DNA of 64,000 bases from Achromobacter sp. MFA1 R4 (GTDB lineage: Bacteria; Pseudomonadota; Gammaproteobacteria; Burkholderiales; Burkholderiaceae_B): the NCBI RefSeq assembly GCF_900156745.1, contig NZ_LT707065.1, positions 992,001-1,056,000 of the forward strand. Reading direction: 5' to 3'. Made by a program: the position numbers and the translations under genes. Positions 8,596-16,580 of the stretch are shown here, in pieces. A model generated the notes under the pieces. It had not been told where the DNA came from, did no database searches, and saw only the letters and a program-made list of their open reading frames with translations. The stretch's first letter is position 1. Each line of letters starts with the position of its first letter.

Positions 8596-9772
8596 CGAGT
8601 TCAAACTCGCAGCCAAAGGCCTGCCCTGCGCCATTTGGCTCCACGCCGGGACCGATCCCGGCGACAAGGTCAGCGCCTGGGCCGGCCAGCCTGCCACGCC
8701 TTCGCAGTGCATCGTCATCTCGGCGCCTCCCGAAACCTGGCGCAAACTACTGGACCCCACTCCTCCCGCCGGCTATCACTCCTTCACCGCTGCGAACCGT
8801 CATGCTCAGGGCCTGCACGTGAAGGGGGACGCGTTGGCTGTCGCGCAGGCCCTGCATGCCTTGGAAAGGCTGTTTGAAATCCTGCGGGGGCAGGTGGATG
8901 TTTCACCAGTTTTGCTTGACCGCAGCCCTATTTCCGGCCATTACGTCACGCTCGATATCGGGCATGCCCAAACGTCTCTGTACTACGAAACGAGCGGTTT
9001 GGCCGAAGGCCCGGCGCTTTTGATGCTGCACACCGCCGGTGCCGATTCCCGCCAGTTCCACGCATTGATGGCCGACGCCGAGTTACGGAGCCAGTGGCGC
9101 ATGATTGCCTTCGACATGCCAGCCCACGGCCGCAGCATGCCGCTTCCTGGCCAGGCCTGGACCGCGACCGGGCTGACACGCGACGCCTACCTGAACACTT
9201 GCCTTGCTGTCATCCACCAGATCGTGGGTGCGCCTGCGGTTCTGCTTGGCTGCTCGATGGGCGCAGCGATGGCGCTGGTCATCGCCGCATCCAGCCCCGC
9301 GGAAGTGGCAGGCGTGGTGGCGCTTGAAGCTCCCTGCAGGGCGGCGGGCCGGCGCACCCCACTGCTGTGCCACCCGCAGGTCAACCAGGCTGCGCACAAT
9401 CCCGCTTATGTACGTGGGCTGATGGGTCCCGCTTCGCCGTTGGATGCCCGCCGCGAGGCCGCCTGGATATACGCGCAAGGGGGGTTCGGCACCTATGCGG
9501 ATGATCTCTGGTTCTACAGCGAGGATTTCGACGCGACCGAGCATCTTGACGGTCTCGATGCCAGCGCATTCGGCGTATCCCTGCTGACGGGAGCCTACGA
9601 TTACTCGGCAAGCCCCGAGGACTCGCGTCGCGTCGCCGCGCTGATACCCGGCGCGCGCTTCACGGCCATGCCTGACCTCGGCCATTTCCCAATGGTTGAA
9701 AATCCGCAGCGCCTGATGCACTACCTGAAACCAGAACTGGACCTGATCCGCGCCGCCCGGGGAATCGCATGA
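8540..9772 (+). CDS. alpha/beta hydrolase with an extra N-terminal domain
   Basis: Translation is read from a GTG preceded by AAGAGGAGA, inside the end of the GntR gene; the product has 410 residues. The C-terminal two thirds are an alpha/beta hydrolase: the strand ALLMLHTAGADSRQFH, the nucleophile elbow GCSMG, an acid in LTGAYDYS and the histidine in DLGHFPMVEN. The first 130 or so residues are not part of that fold and were not recognised. They may be a substrate-capture or small cofactor-like domain. It is coupled to the downstream metallo-hydrolase by a four-base overlap. Likely role: cleavage of an ester or amide taken up by the adjacent importer. Confidence 0.82.
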   Translation: MKTIVQELKAGVTLAHQDSEFKLAAKGLPCAIWLHAGTDPGDKVSAWAGQPATPSQCIVISAPPETWRKLLDPTPPAGYHSFTAANRHAQGLHVKGDALAVAQALHALERLFEILRGQVDVSPVLLDRSPISGHYVTLDIGHAQTSLYYETSGLAEGPALLMLHTAGADSRQFHALMADAELRSQWRMIAFDMPAHGRSMPLPGQAWTATGLTRDAYLNTCLAVIHQIVGAPAVLLGCSMGAAMALVIAASSPAEVAGVVALEAPCRAAGRRTPLLCHPQVNQAAHNPAYVRGLMGPASPLDARREAAWIYAQGGFGTYADDLWFYSEDFDATEHLDGLDASAFGVSLLTGAYDYSASPEDSRRVAALIPGARFTAMPDLGHFPMVENPQRLMHYLKPELDLIRAARGIA

Positions 9773-10572
9773 CGCTGCCTACCTACGAAGTCTACGCATT
9801 GCGCTACGCCACCGTCGCAAGGCAGCGCACGCAGAATTTCATCACCCCTCCTGACCCGCATGACGGTCCGATGCCGATGGATTACTTCGTCTGGATAATC
9901 AGGGACGGCCAGCGCGTCTGGCTCGTCGACACGGGGTTCAACAAAGCGGCCGCCGACGCGCGCGGGCGCGAGTTCCTGAGGTGTCCGATCGACGCACTGG
10001 AGACAGTGGGCATCAAGCCTGAGGACGTCCGCGATGTCATCGTGACTCACCTGCATTACGACCACGCCGGCAACATCCGGAAATTGCCTCATGCGCGACT
10101 GCACCTGCAGGAGAGCGAATTGCAATACGCCTGCGGCTGCAATATGCGCTTCGACATGCTGCGCCACGCCTACGCCGTGGAAGACGTGATCGACGTGGTG
10201 CGGGGGGTGTACGACAAGCGGGTCTCGTTCTACCAAGGGCACGATGAAGTCGCTCCGGGTCTGCAACTGCTGCACATCGGGGGTCATACGCAAGGGCTGC
10301 AAGCCGTGCGCGTGCACACCACACGCGGCTGGATCGTGCTGGCATCCGACGCCAGCCACTACTACGACAACATGGGGTTGGATGCGCCATTCCCAATTGT
10401 GCTGAACGTGGCTGACATGCTGGCGGGCTATGAGGCCCTGCTGAAGTTTGCCGAATCCCCGGAGCACATTGTGCCGGGGCACGACCCGCTCGTGCGCTCA
10501 AGATATCCCGCCGTCATGACGGGCAGCACAGAAATCGTTGCGTTGCACCAGGACTTTCGGCCTGAAACCTAG
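9769..10572 (+). CDS. metallo-beta-lactamase-fold hydrolase, N-acyl-homoserine-lactonase-like
   Basis: The 267-residue protein has the di-zinc motif HLHYDHAG, then HIGGHTQG, the bridging aspartate in ASDASHYYDN and a last histidine in VPGHDPLV. This arrangement is that of the AttM/AiiA lactonase branch, which opens small lactone rings. It starts at an ATGA overlap with the alpha/beta hydrolase. The pairing suggests the two act in sequence on one imported compound. Quorum quenching is possible but not indicated, because no luxI/luxR genes are nearby. Confidence 0.83.
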   Translation: MTLPTYEVYALRYATVARQRTQNFITPPDPHDGPMPMDYFVWIIRDGQRVWLVDTGFNKAAADARGREFLRCPIDALETVGIKPEDVRDVIVTHLHYDHAGNIRKLPHARLHLQESELQYACGCNMRFDMLRHAYAVEDVIDVVRGVYDKRVSFYQGHDEVAPGLQLLHIGGHTQGLQAVRVHTTRGWIVLASDASHYYDNMGLDAPFPIVLNVADMLAGYEALLKFAESPEHIVPGHDPLVRSRYPAVMTGSTEIVALHQDFRPET

Positions 10573-10689
10573 CGCATCCGGAGCCGGCCAAGCGGCGCAA
10601 AGCGGCCCGATTGCGTGGACGAACCCGCATCCGGCGGCAAAGCTGGACGCCCTGAAAAATCTTGTGACAGCGGCGAAGTATTTTGTAGC

Positions 10690-10734
10690 GTGTTAAGGAA
10701 ATGAAGGGAATATCATCCGTCCCCTTCATAACAC
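10690..10734. other. inverted repeat between the hydrolase operon and the DUF3829 gene
   Basis: ATGAAGGG (10701-10708) pairs with CCCTTCAT (10722-10729), and outer GTGTT (10690-10694) pairs with AACAC (10730-10734). No T-run follows, so it may be a leader structure of the lipoprotein mRNA or an operator rather than a terminator. It ends 18 bases before the start codon at 10753. Confidence 0.4.
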
Positions 10735-10752
10735 CCGCAACAGGAAACAAAG

Positions 10753-11718
10753 ATGTATATGCCGCGCCCCTTGCGCATGTCCGCCGTTCTGGCCGTCACG
10801 CTGGCGCTCGCCGCGTGCGGCGACGATAGCGCCAATAAGGAAGCGAAGGCGCCCGAGCCGACCACCGCTCAAGCCGAGATCATCAAGTACAACCTGTACG
10901 TGGACACCGCCAACAGCATCTCCACGACCTTCGAACAGGCGCTGGACCGCTACGAGACCTATGCCATCCCGGCGCTCAAGAGCAACAAGCCGCTCAAGGA
11001 TTTCGTCATCAGCAATGACACGACCATCCTGCGCACCAAGGAGAAACTCGACCGCGCGCTGGCGATGACGACGCCCATCCCCGAGATCGACGCACCGGCC
11101 AAGGAATTCTCGGATGCGCTGGGCAAGCTGGCCCCGCTGAGCAACGAACTGCAGAACTATTCGGCCGCCAAGACCTTCCTGTCGGACAACGGCACGCTGG
11201 CGCGCGAGAAAAGCCCGGCCTACGTCGCGGCGCTGACGGAAGTCGTCAAGGCGGAGAACGGCTTCTACCGCGGCATCTCCATCAAGGACACGGCCAACAC
11301 CAAGGAGGCCTTCGAAAAGGCCAAGAAGGACACGGTCGCCTACTACCGCGCCGGCATGGTCTATTACGGCAAGGCCACGATGGACAAGGCGTCGGGCGTC
11401 TTTGACGGCAAGGGCCTGGGTGCCGACCAGGAAGCGTTCAAGCAGCAGTTGGACAAGATGAATGAAATGGCGCTGGGCTTTGACAAGAAGACGCGCGAAG
11501 CCGATCCCAAGGGCTGCAGCAGCATGATGATGGACGTCAACGGCTTTCTGGCCGCCGGCCGCAAGATCCTGGAGCACACCAACAATGGCCGCTACAAGGA
11601 AGATGCGGCGCGCACGGGCGCGTTCAAGATGATGCGCCCCACGATCGTAGACGACGCCAACGACCTGCGCCAGAATTTCAACAACCTGATCTCCGACCTG
11701 AACATCGGCCGCTGCTGA
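10753..11718 (+). CDS. DUF3829-family lipoprotein
   Basis: The 321-residue precursor has a lipoprotein signal peptide ending in the lipobox LAAC (VTLALAACGDD), so the mature protein is anchored by a lipidated cysteine. The remainder is helical and lysine/aspartate rich and matches the DUF3829 (YiiG-like) pattern: EIIKYNLYVDTANSIS near the start and NLISDLNIGRC at the end. CAGGAAAC lies just before the ATG at 10753; in-frame ATGs at 10759 and 10777 are alternatives. It stands alone, with an inverted repeat in front and a terminator behind. Function is unknown; a cell-envelope role is inferred only from the lipobox. Confidence 0.85.
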   Translation: MYMPRPLRMSAVLAVTLALAACGDDSANKEAKAPEPTTAQAEIIKYNLYVDTANSISTTFEQALDRYETYAIPALKSNKPLKDFVISNDTTILRTKEKLDRALAMTTPIPEIDAPAKEFSDALGKLAPLSNELQNYSAAKTFLSDNGTLAREKSPAYVAALTEVVKAENGFYRGISIKDTANTKEAFEKAKKDTVAYYRAGMVYYGKATMDKASGVFDGKGLGADQEAFKQQLDKMNEMALGFDKKTREADPKGCSSMMMDVNGFLAAGRKILEHTNNGRYKEDAARTGAFKMMRPTIVDDANDLRQNFNNLISDLNIGRC

Positions 11719-11763
11719 TCGGCGCCAACATCCGCGGCCGGTTTGCCTGGCCGCAACCTGAAG

Positions 11764-11788
11764 CAGCGCCCCATGCGGGCGCTGTTTT
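11764..11788 (+). terminator. Rho-independent terminator of the DUF3829 gene
   Basis: An eight-base stem, CAGCGCCC (11764-11771) with GGGCGCTG (11777-11784), is followed by TTTT. It lies 46 bases after the stop codon. Confidence 0.75.
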
Positions 11789-11856
11789 CATGTGCGGCCC
11801 ATGTCCTGCCGGGACACTTCCCTCCACAAGAAGACACATCCCGGACTGCCCGCGCC

Positions 11857-12309
11857 TCATGGGCTGTCTTCCCCCGCCTCGTCAGCCAGGCAGGCCATGC
11901 AAGCGTCGAGCAACCGGTGCAACTCGACAACGCGCTCCTCGCCAAGACGTTCATTGAGCGCTGTTTGCGCCAGCCGCCAAGCGCGCTGCCCCTCCGCGCG
12001 TTTGGCGATGCCCGCCTCGGTCGCTTCAACCAGACGGCTGCGCGAATCAGGGCCCGCTCCAATCACCAGCCAGCCCTGGGCGGCCAGGGGCTGCAAATTG
12101 CGCGTGAGCGTCGAAGCATCCATCTGCATATGACGCGCCAGATCCCCCGGCCGGATAGGGCCTAGCCTGATCACGTGCGACAGCAAGGCGTACTGCGTGT
12201 TCTTCAGCCCTGCCCTGGCGACATACTGGTCGTAATGCCGCGTCACCACGCGATCAAGCTGGCGCAGCTTCAAGTTGGTACAGCCTTGCGGCTTGATGGC
12301 GTTATTCAT
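11857..12309 (-). CDS. MarR-family transcriptional regulator
   Basis: The 150-residue protein has a MarR winged helix: TQYALLSHVIRLGPIRPGDLARHM, recognition helix DASTLTRNLQPLAAQGWL, and wing PDSRSRLVEATEAG. The ATG at 12309 is chosen because it gives normal MarR length; a longer upstream frame would place coding sequence across the operator. It diverges from the thiolase operon. A 27-bp palindrome lies nine bases upstream of its start, so it probably represses both itself and the thiolase/MaoC/aldo-keto reductase genes until a ligand binds. Confidence 0.87.
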   Translation of the reverse strand: MNNAIKPQGCTNLKLRQLDRVVTRHYDQYVARAGLKNTQYALLSHVIRLGPIRPGDLARHMQMDASTLTRNLQPLAAQGWLVIGAGPDSRSRLVEATEAGIAKRAEGQRAWRLAQTALNERLGEERVVELHRLLDACMACLADEAGEDSP

Positions 12310-12317
12310 ACTATATA

Positions 12318-12344
12318 TTGTACCTGCAACTATTGCAGCTACAA
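12318..12344. promoter_or_regulatory. 27-bp palindromic operator, probably for the adjacent MarR protein
   Basis: The arms TTGTA-C-CTGCAA and TTGCAG-C-TACAA surround a three-base centre. Eleven of twelve arm positions pair; only the internal C/C position breaks symmetry. It begins nine bases from the marR start codon and covers where its promoter should be, as expected for autorepression. Confidence 0.7.
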
Positions 12345-12472
12345 ACATATGGTGAATGGAGCGCCGCAATACCCGGTGCTTTGCATGGCGGCCGGTTCGC
12401 CACCTTGCCCGACGCGAGGCAACCCGACCTGCCTGATTCTCGAAGTTCCTGCTCGTCCCGAAAGGAGTTCCC

Positions 12473-13657
12473 ATGAGCAAACCTGAAATCGTCTTGTGCG
12501 CACCGGTTCGCACACCCATCGGCGCCTACGGCGGCACGCTGAAGGAAACCCCTGCGCCCGAACTGGGTGCGGCGGTGGTGCGCGAAACCTTGCGCCGCTC
12601 GGGCTTGGCCGCCGACAAGATCGATGCCGTCGTGCTGGGCAACGTCATCCAGGCCGGGGTAAAGATGAACCCTGCCAGGCAGGCTGCGATTGGCGGTGGC
12701 CTGCCCGTCACGGTGCCCGCATTGACAGTGAATCGCGTCTGCGGTTCCGGGGCGCAAGCCATCGCCAGTGCCGCACTCGAGATCGCGGCGGGCTATGCCA
12801 ACGCGGTGATCGCCGGCGGCATGGAGAACATGGATCAGGCTCCCCATCTGGTTCCAGGCGGGCGCTGGGGGGTCCGCATGGGCGATGCGCTCATGCTTGA
12901 CAGCATGTTGCGCGACGGACTGAACGACGCCTTCAGCGGCCAGCATTCCGGTTGGCATACGGAAGACCTGGTCAGCCAACATGAGATCACTCGGGAGGAT
13001 CAAGATCGCTGGGCCGCGCGTTCACAGCAGCGCTTCAGCGCCGCGCAAGCCGCAGGCAAGTTCGACGACGAGATCGCCGCCATCGAGCTTGCCAGCCGCA
13101 AGGGCACGATTCGGTTCGAGCGTGACGAAACCAATCGTCCCGATACCACGGTGGACACGTTGGCCAGGCTGAAGCCGGCATTTCGCAAAGAGGGCACGAT
13201 CACGGCAGGCAACGCCCCGGGGCTCAACAGCGGTGCCGCGGCGCTGATCGTCGCCGAGCGCGGTTACGCCGAAGCTCAAGGGCTACAGCCCTGGGCCAGG
13301 TTGGCTTCATTCGGCGTGGCCGCCGTGGAACCCGGGTTGTTTGGGCTGGGGCCGATCCCGGCGGTCAAGCTTGCACTGGCCCGCGCGGGCTGGACACACA
13401 CAGACATCGACCGCATCGAGATCAACGAGGCCTTTGCAGCGATCACCTTGGCGTGCCTGCGCGAACTGAGCTTGCCGGAGGAGATCGTCAACGTCGAAGG
13501 CGGCGCAATCGCCCACGGACACGCCATCGGCGCCACGGGCGCGGTACTCACCACGCGGCTCATGCATTCGATGCGCCGCGATGGGGTCAGGCGCGGCGTG
13601 GTGACCTTGTGCATCGGTGGCGGCCAGGGCATTGCTTTGGCGCTCGAAGCGCTCTAG
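12473..13657 (+). CDS. thiolase (acetyl-CoA C-acetyltransferase family)
   Basis: The 394-residue thiolase has the acyl-accepting cysteine in NRVCGSGAQAIASA near residue 88, the motif NVEGGAIAHGHAIGATG with its catalytic histidine, and the second cysteine in LCIGGGQGIAL at the C-terminus. The histidine motif reads GHAIG where GHPIG is usual. The domain IEINEAFAAI is standard. AAGGAG precedes the ATG. It is the first gene of a set with a MaoC-type hydratase and an aldo-keto reductase, divergent from marR. The set may degrade or build a short beta-ketoacyl-CoA. Confidence 0.9.
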   Translation: MSKPEIVLCAPVRTPIGAYGGTLKETPAPELGAAVVRETLRRSGLAADKIDAVVLGNVIQAGVKMNPARQAAIGGGLPVTVPALTVNRVCGSGAQAIASAALEIAAGYANAVIAGGMENMDQAPHLVPGGRWGVRMGDALMLDSMLRDGLNDAFSGQHSGWHTEDLVSQHEITREDQDRWAARSQQRFSAAQAAGKFDDEIAAIELASRKGTIRFERDETNRPDTTVDTLARLKPAFRKEGTITAGNAPGLNSGAAALIVAERGYAEAQGLQPWARLASFGVAAVEPGLFGLGPIPAVKLALARAGWTHTDIDRIEINEAFAAITLACLRELSLPEEIVNVEGGAIAHGHAIGATGAVLTTRLMHSMRRDGVRRGVVTLCIGGGQGIALALEAL

Positions 13658-13672
13658 CAGGAGCGATCAGCC

Positions 13673-14140
13673 ATGACATTCCTGTACCTGGAAGATCTGG
13701 AGCCCGGCCAGCGATACCCTGGAACCACGCGTATCCGCATCGACGAAAGCGGTATCAAGCGCTTCGCGTCCGAGTTCGATCCCCAACCCTTTCATCTCGA
13801 TCAGACCGACGCGGCGGCGTCGATCTTTCGCGGCCTGGCCGCCAGCGGCTGGCACACCGCCGCCGTGACCATGCGCCTGCTGGTGAACAGTGAGTTCAAG
13901 CCCGCGGGCGGCATCGTCGGGGCTGGCATCGACGAATTGCGCTGGCCGCGGCCCGTGCGTCCCGGCGACGAACTCCGCGTGGAAAGCGAAGTGCTCGAGG
14001 TCAGACCATCGAAATCCAGGCCGGCGCAAGGACTGGTCAAAGTACGGACGAGCACATTCAACCAAGACGGCGAAGTCGTACAGACCTCGGTGAGCAACCT
14101 TGTCGTACTGCGCAGGACGACGCCGTCGAACAATCCCTGA
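13673..14140 (+). CDS. MaoC-like (hotdog fold) dehydratase
   Basis: The 155-residue protein belongs to the MaoC family of (R)-specific enoyl-CoA hydratases/dehydratases. The hydratase-2 motif is recognisable as FASEFDPQPFHLDQTDAAAS, containing the catalytic Asp/His pair, followed by FRGLAASGWHTAAVTMRL. It begins 15 bases after the thiolase stop, with GGAGCGATC before the ATG. With the thiolase it would hydrate or dehydrate a CoA-bound intermediate. Substrate unknown. Confidence 0.88.
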   Translation: MTFLYLEDLEPGQRYPGTTRIRIDESGIKRFASEFDPQPFHLDQTDAAASIFRGLAASGWHTAAVTMRLLVNSEFKPAGGIVGAGIDELRWPRPVRPGDELRVESEVLEVRPSKSRPAQGLVKVRTSTFNQDGEVVQTSVSNLVVLRRTTPSNNP

Positions 14141-14164
14141 ATCATCATTTCTATCGAAACAGAC

Positions 14165-15169
14165 ATGAAATACACCACATTTGGCAAGACAGGCCTTCAG
14201 GTTTCGCAAGTCGCGTTGGGCACAGGCAACTTCGGGACCGGCTGGGGGCATGGCGCCGATCCGGATACGGCCGAAGCCATCTTCAACAGCTACAGCGATG
14301 CCGGCGGCAACTTCATCGACACGGCGGATGTCTACCAGTTCGGCCAGTCCGAGGAACTGCTCGGAAACCTGCTTCAAGGGCGACGCGAGGATTTCGTGTT
14401 GACGACGAAGTTCACACGCGGCGCGGCACCCAACGCGAATCGTCTTGTGACAGGAAACAGCCGCAAAGCGATGGTTGCGTCGCTTGAGGCAAGTCTCAAG
14501 CGGCTGAAAACAGACCGCATCGACATCTATTGGGTGCACTGGCCGGATCACGTGACGCCCACCGAAGAGATCGTGCGCGGCTTCGAAGATCTGGCTCGGG
14601 CGGGCAAGATCCTGTATGCCGGAATGTCGAATTTTCCGGCGTGGCGCCTCGCCCGTGCCGCGACGCTGGCCGAACTGACCCGCACCGTTCCCATTGCCGC
14701 CGCGCAGTTCGAGCACAGTCTGGTGCGCCGGGAAGCCGAGGCCGATCTGTTCCCTGCCGCCAACGCATTAGGCCTGGGCGTCGTGACATGGTCGCCGCTG
14801 GGCGGCGGCGTGTTGACGGGCAAATACCGCGAGGGCGCAAAGGGTCGCGCGGAAGCCTTCGGAGGCAACGTGTTCCAACCAGAAAACTCGCCTCAGCGCA
14901 CGGCGGTGCTTGACACCGTCATTGCCATCGCCAACGACCTGGGCGTTACGCCAAGCCAGGTCGCCATTGCGTGGGCGGGCACGCACGGCTCCATTCCGAT
15001 CCTCGGTCCACGCTCGAACGAGCAGTTGCAGGACAATCTGGGTGCGCTGACGGTGGACCTCTCCGCCGATCAGATTGCGCGCCTGGATGCGGTGAGCAGC
15101 CTGTCGGAAGCCACGCGGGTGCGGACACCCATTGCATGGGGGGCTGCCGCGTCGACCGCCGTGGCTTGA
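14165..15169 (+). CDS. aldo/keto reductase
   Basis: The 334-residue TIM-barrel oxidoreductase starts MKYTTFGKTGLQVSQVALG. It has the catalytic Asp/Tyr region NFIDTADVYQFGQSEELLG, the lysine in FVLTTKFTRG and the histidine in IDIYWVHWPD, which completes the Asp-Tyr-Lys-His tetrad. The NADPH-binding end is ILGPRSNEQLQDNLGAL. It resembles the YajO/IolS-like branch. It starts 24 bases after the MaoC gene and is probably in the same MarR-controlled unit. Confidence 0.9.
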   Translation: MKYTTFGKTGLQVSQVALGTGNFGTGWGHGADPDTAEAIFNSYSDAGGNFIDTADVYQFGQSEELLGNLLQGRREDFVLTTKFTRGAAPNANRLVTGNSRKAMVASLEASLKRLKTDRIDIYWVHWPDHVTPTEEIVRGFEDLARAGKILYAGMSNFPAWRLARAATLAELTRTVPIAAAQFEHSLVRREAEADLFPAANALGLGVVTWSPLGGGVLTGKYREGAKGRAEAFGGNVFQPENSPQRTAVLDTVIAIANDLGVTPSQVAIAWAGTHGSIPILGPRSNEQLQDNLGALTVDLSADQIARLDAVSSLSEATRVRTPIAWGAAASTAVA

Positions 15170-15301
15170 ATCGCCGGGAGCCATGAGCCCCCCTGGGCAA
15201 GATGGCTCCCTCTTGCGCCAACAAGGCCAAGCCCTTCCCTCGCGCCAAAAATAATTCTGTCGCCCTGCATCCAAAAGCGGCCCCCGCGTGTAGTACCTGC
15301 A

Positions 15302-15324
15302 ACGGCGCGCATTCCGTGCGCCGT
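15302..15324. other. inverted repeat before the DUF3455 gene
   Basis: ACGGCGC (15302-15308) and GCGCCGT (15318-15324) form a perfect seven-base stem 33 bases before the start codon. It could be an operator or a 5'-leader hairpin. Confidence 0.35.
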
Positions 15325-15357
15325 ATCGGAAGATTCCTATTCCGCAGGAGACCGCTC

Positions 15358-15903
15358 ATGACGACTCGCCCCGCCCCCGCCACCGGCCTTTTCACCGCCG
15401 CCCTGCTCGCCGCTTGCGGCCTGCTGCAAGCCCCGGCCATGGCCGCCTCGCAAGACGCGCTGCCCGCTGCTGTCCAGGTGCCCGCCGGCCACAAAGTGGC
15501 CTGGGAAACCGTAGGCACGGGAGACATCACCTATGAATGCCGCGCGAAGGCCGGCGCCAAGGACCAGATGGAATGGGTTTTCGCCGGTCCGAAGGCGGTG
15601 CTCAAGGACCGCCAGGGCAAGCAGGTGGGCACCTACTACGGCCCGCCCGCCACCTGGGAGGCCTCGGACGGCTCCAAGCTGACCGGCACACAGGTCGCCG
15701 TGGCGCCGGCCGGCGGGGGCAACCTGCCCTATCAACTGGTCAAAGCCAATCCCGCCATGGGCGCCGGCGCGCTGACGGGCGTCGCTTACATCCAGCGCAC
15801 GGCGCTCAAGGGCGGCGTCGCGCCCCAGACGCCTTGCACCCAGGCCGGCCAGCGCAGCCAGGTGTCGTACCAGGCCGACTACATTTTCTGGAAGGCGAAC
15901 TGA
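15358..15903 (+). CDS. DUF3455-family exported protein
   Basis: The 181-residue precursor has a Sec signal peptide (TTRPAPATGLF...APAMA) and then the DUF3455 pattern: VPAGHKVAWETVGTGDITYEC near residue 42, MEWVFAGPKAVLKD, YYGPPATWEASDGSK and a C-terminal YQADYIFWKA. GCAGGAG sits seven bases before the chosen ATG. Function is unknown; it is a small secreted or periplasmic protein with two conserved cysteines (in TYECRAK and TPCTQAG) that may form a disulfide. It lies just before an ECF sigma/anti-sigma pair and may be a target or part of that system. Confidence 0.82.
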   Translation: MTTRPAPATGLFTAALLAACGLLQAPAMAASQDALPAAVQVPAGHKVAWETVGTGDITYECRAKAGAKDQMEWVFAGPKAVLKDRQGKQVGTYYGPPATWEASDGSKLTGTQVAVAPAGGGNLPYQLVKANPAMGAGALTGVAYIQRTALKGGVAPQTPCTQAGQRSQVSYQADYIFWKAN

Positions 15904-16010
15904 CACCCGGCCGGGCCACGGCGGCGGGAGTCCGCTAACATGTGCCTGGATTTGCCGCCGCCCGGGGCTTGCCCGCCCGGCCCGTATCCTTCACCCCTTG
16001 CCCCGCGCGC

Positions 16011-16580
16011 ATGCCGAACCGACCTGTACCGGATTTCGACTACAAAGCCGCCCTCGAGCAGTGCGCCGCGGGGCACCGCTCGGCGCTGGAAGCCCTGTAC
16101 CGACAGGAAGGCCCACGGCTGCTGGGCGTTGCCCAGCGCATCGTTCGTGACCGCACCCAAGCGGAAGATATCGTGCACGACACCTTCGTCAATGTCTGGA
16201 ATCGGGCTGGCAGCTTCGATGCCGCGCGCGGCTCGGCGCGCGGCTGGCTCTACAGCGTCGCACGCAATCTGGCGTTGAACGCCGTGCGGGACGGCCGCCA
16301 CGAAACCGCCGTCGACGACGAGACCGCCGCCGCGCTGGATGCGCGCAACGCGATCGACGCCTGGCACGACACGCGCGACGCCTTCGAATGGCGTGACAGC
16401 GCCGGCCGCCTGGGCCCCTGCCTCGAACAACTGGAACCCGTGCGCCGCAACTGCGTGCTGCATGCCTACGTCGACGGCCTGTCGCACAGCGAAATCGCAC
16501 AGCGCCTGGGCGCCCCCCTCGGCTCCGTGAAAGCCTGGATCAAACGCAGCCTGAAAGCGCTGAAGGAATGCCTGGCATGA
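16011..16580 (+). CDS. ECF-type RNA polymerase sigma factor
   Basis: The 189-residue protein has sigma region 2 (EALYRQEGPRLLGVAQRIV, then QAEDIVHDTFVNVWNRAG) and region 4 ([40 protein letters not shown]). The ATG at 16011 is preferred over an in-frame GTG at 15942, since the extra N-terminal residues are proline-rich and not part of the fold. Its stop overlaps the anti-sigma start (ATGA). Such pairs answer an envelope or redox signal; the DUF3455 gene 107 bases upstream is a candidate member of the regulon. Confidence 0.88.
   Translation: MPNRPVPDFDYKAALEQCAAGHRSALEALYRQEGPRLLGVAQRIVRDRTQAEDIVHDTFVNVWNRAGSFDAARGSARGWLYSVARNLALNAVRDGRHETAVDDETAAALDARNAIDAWHDTRDAFEWRDSAGRLGPCLEQLEPVRRNCVLHAYVDGLSHSEIAQRLGAPLGSVKAWIKRSLKALKECLA

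Noticed and set aside
9769..10572. Quorum-quenching system
   Set aside because: The MBL protein has the lactonase motif, but its operon partners are catabolic and no luxI/luxR-type genes are present.
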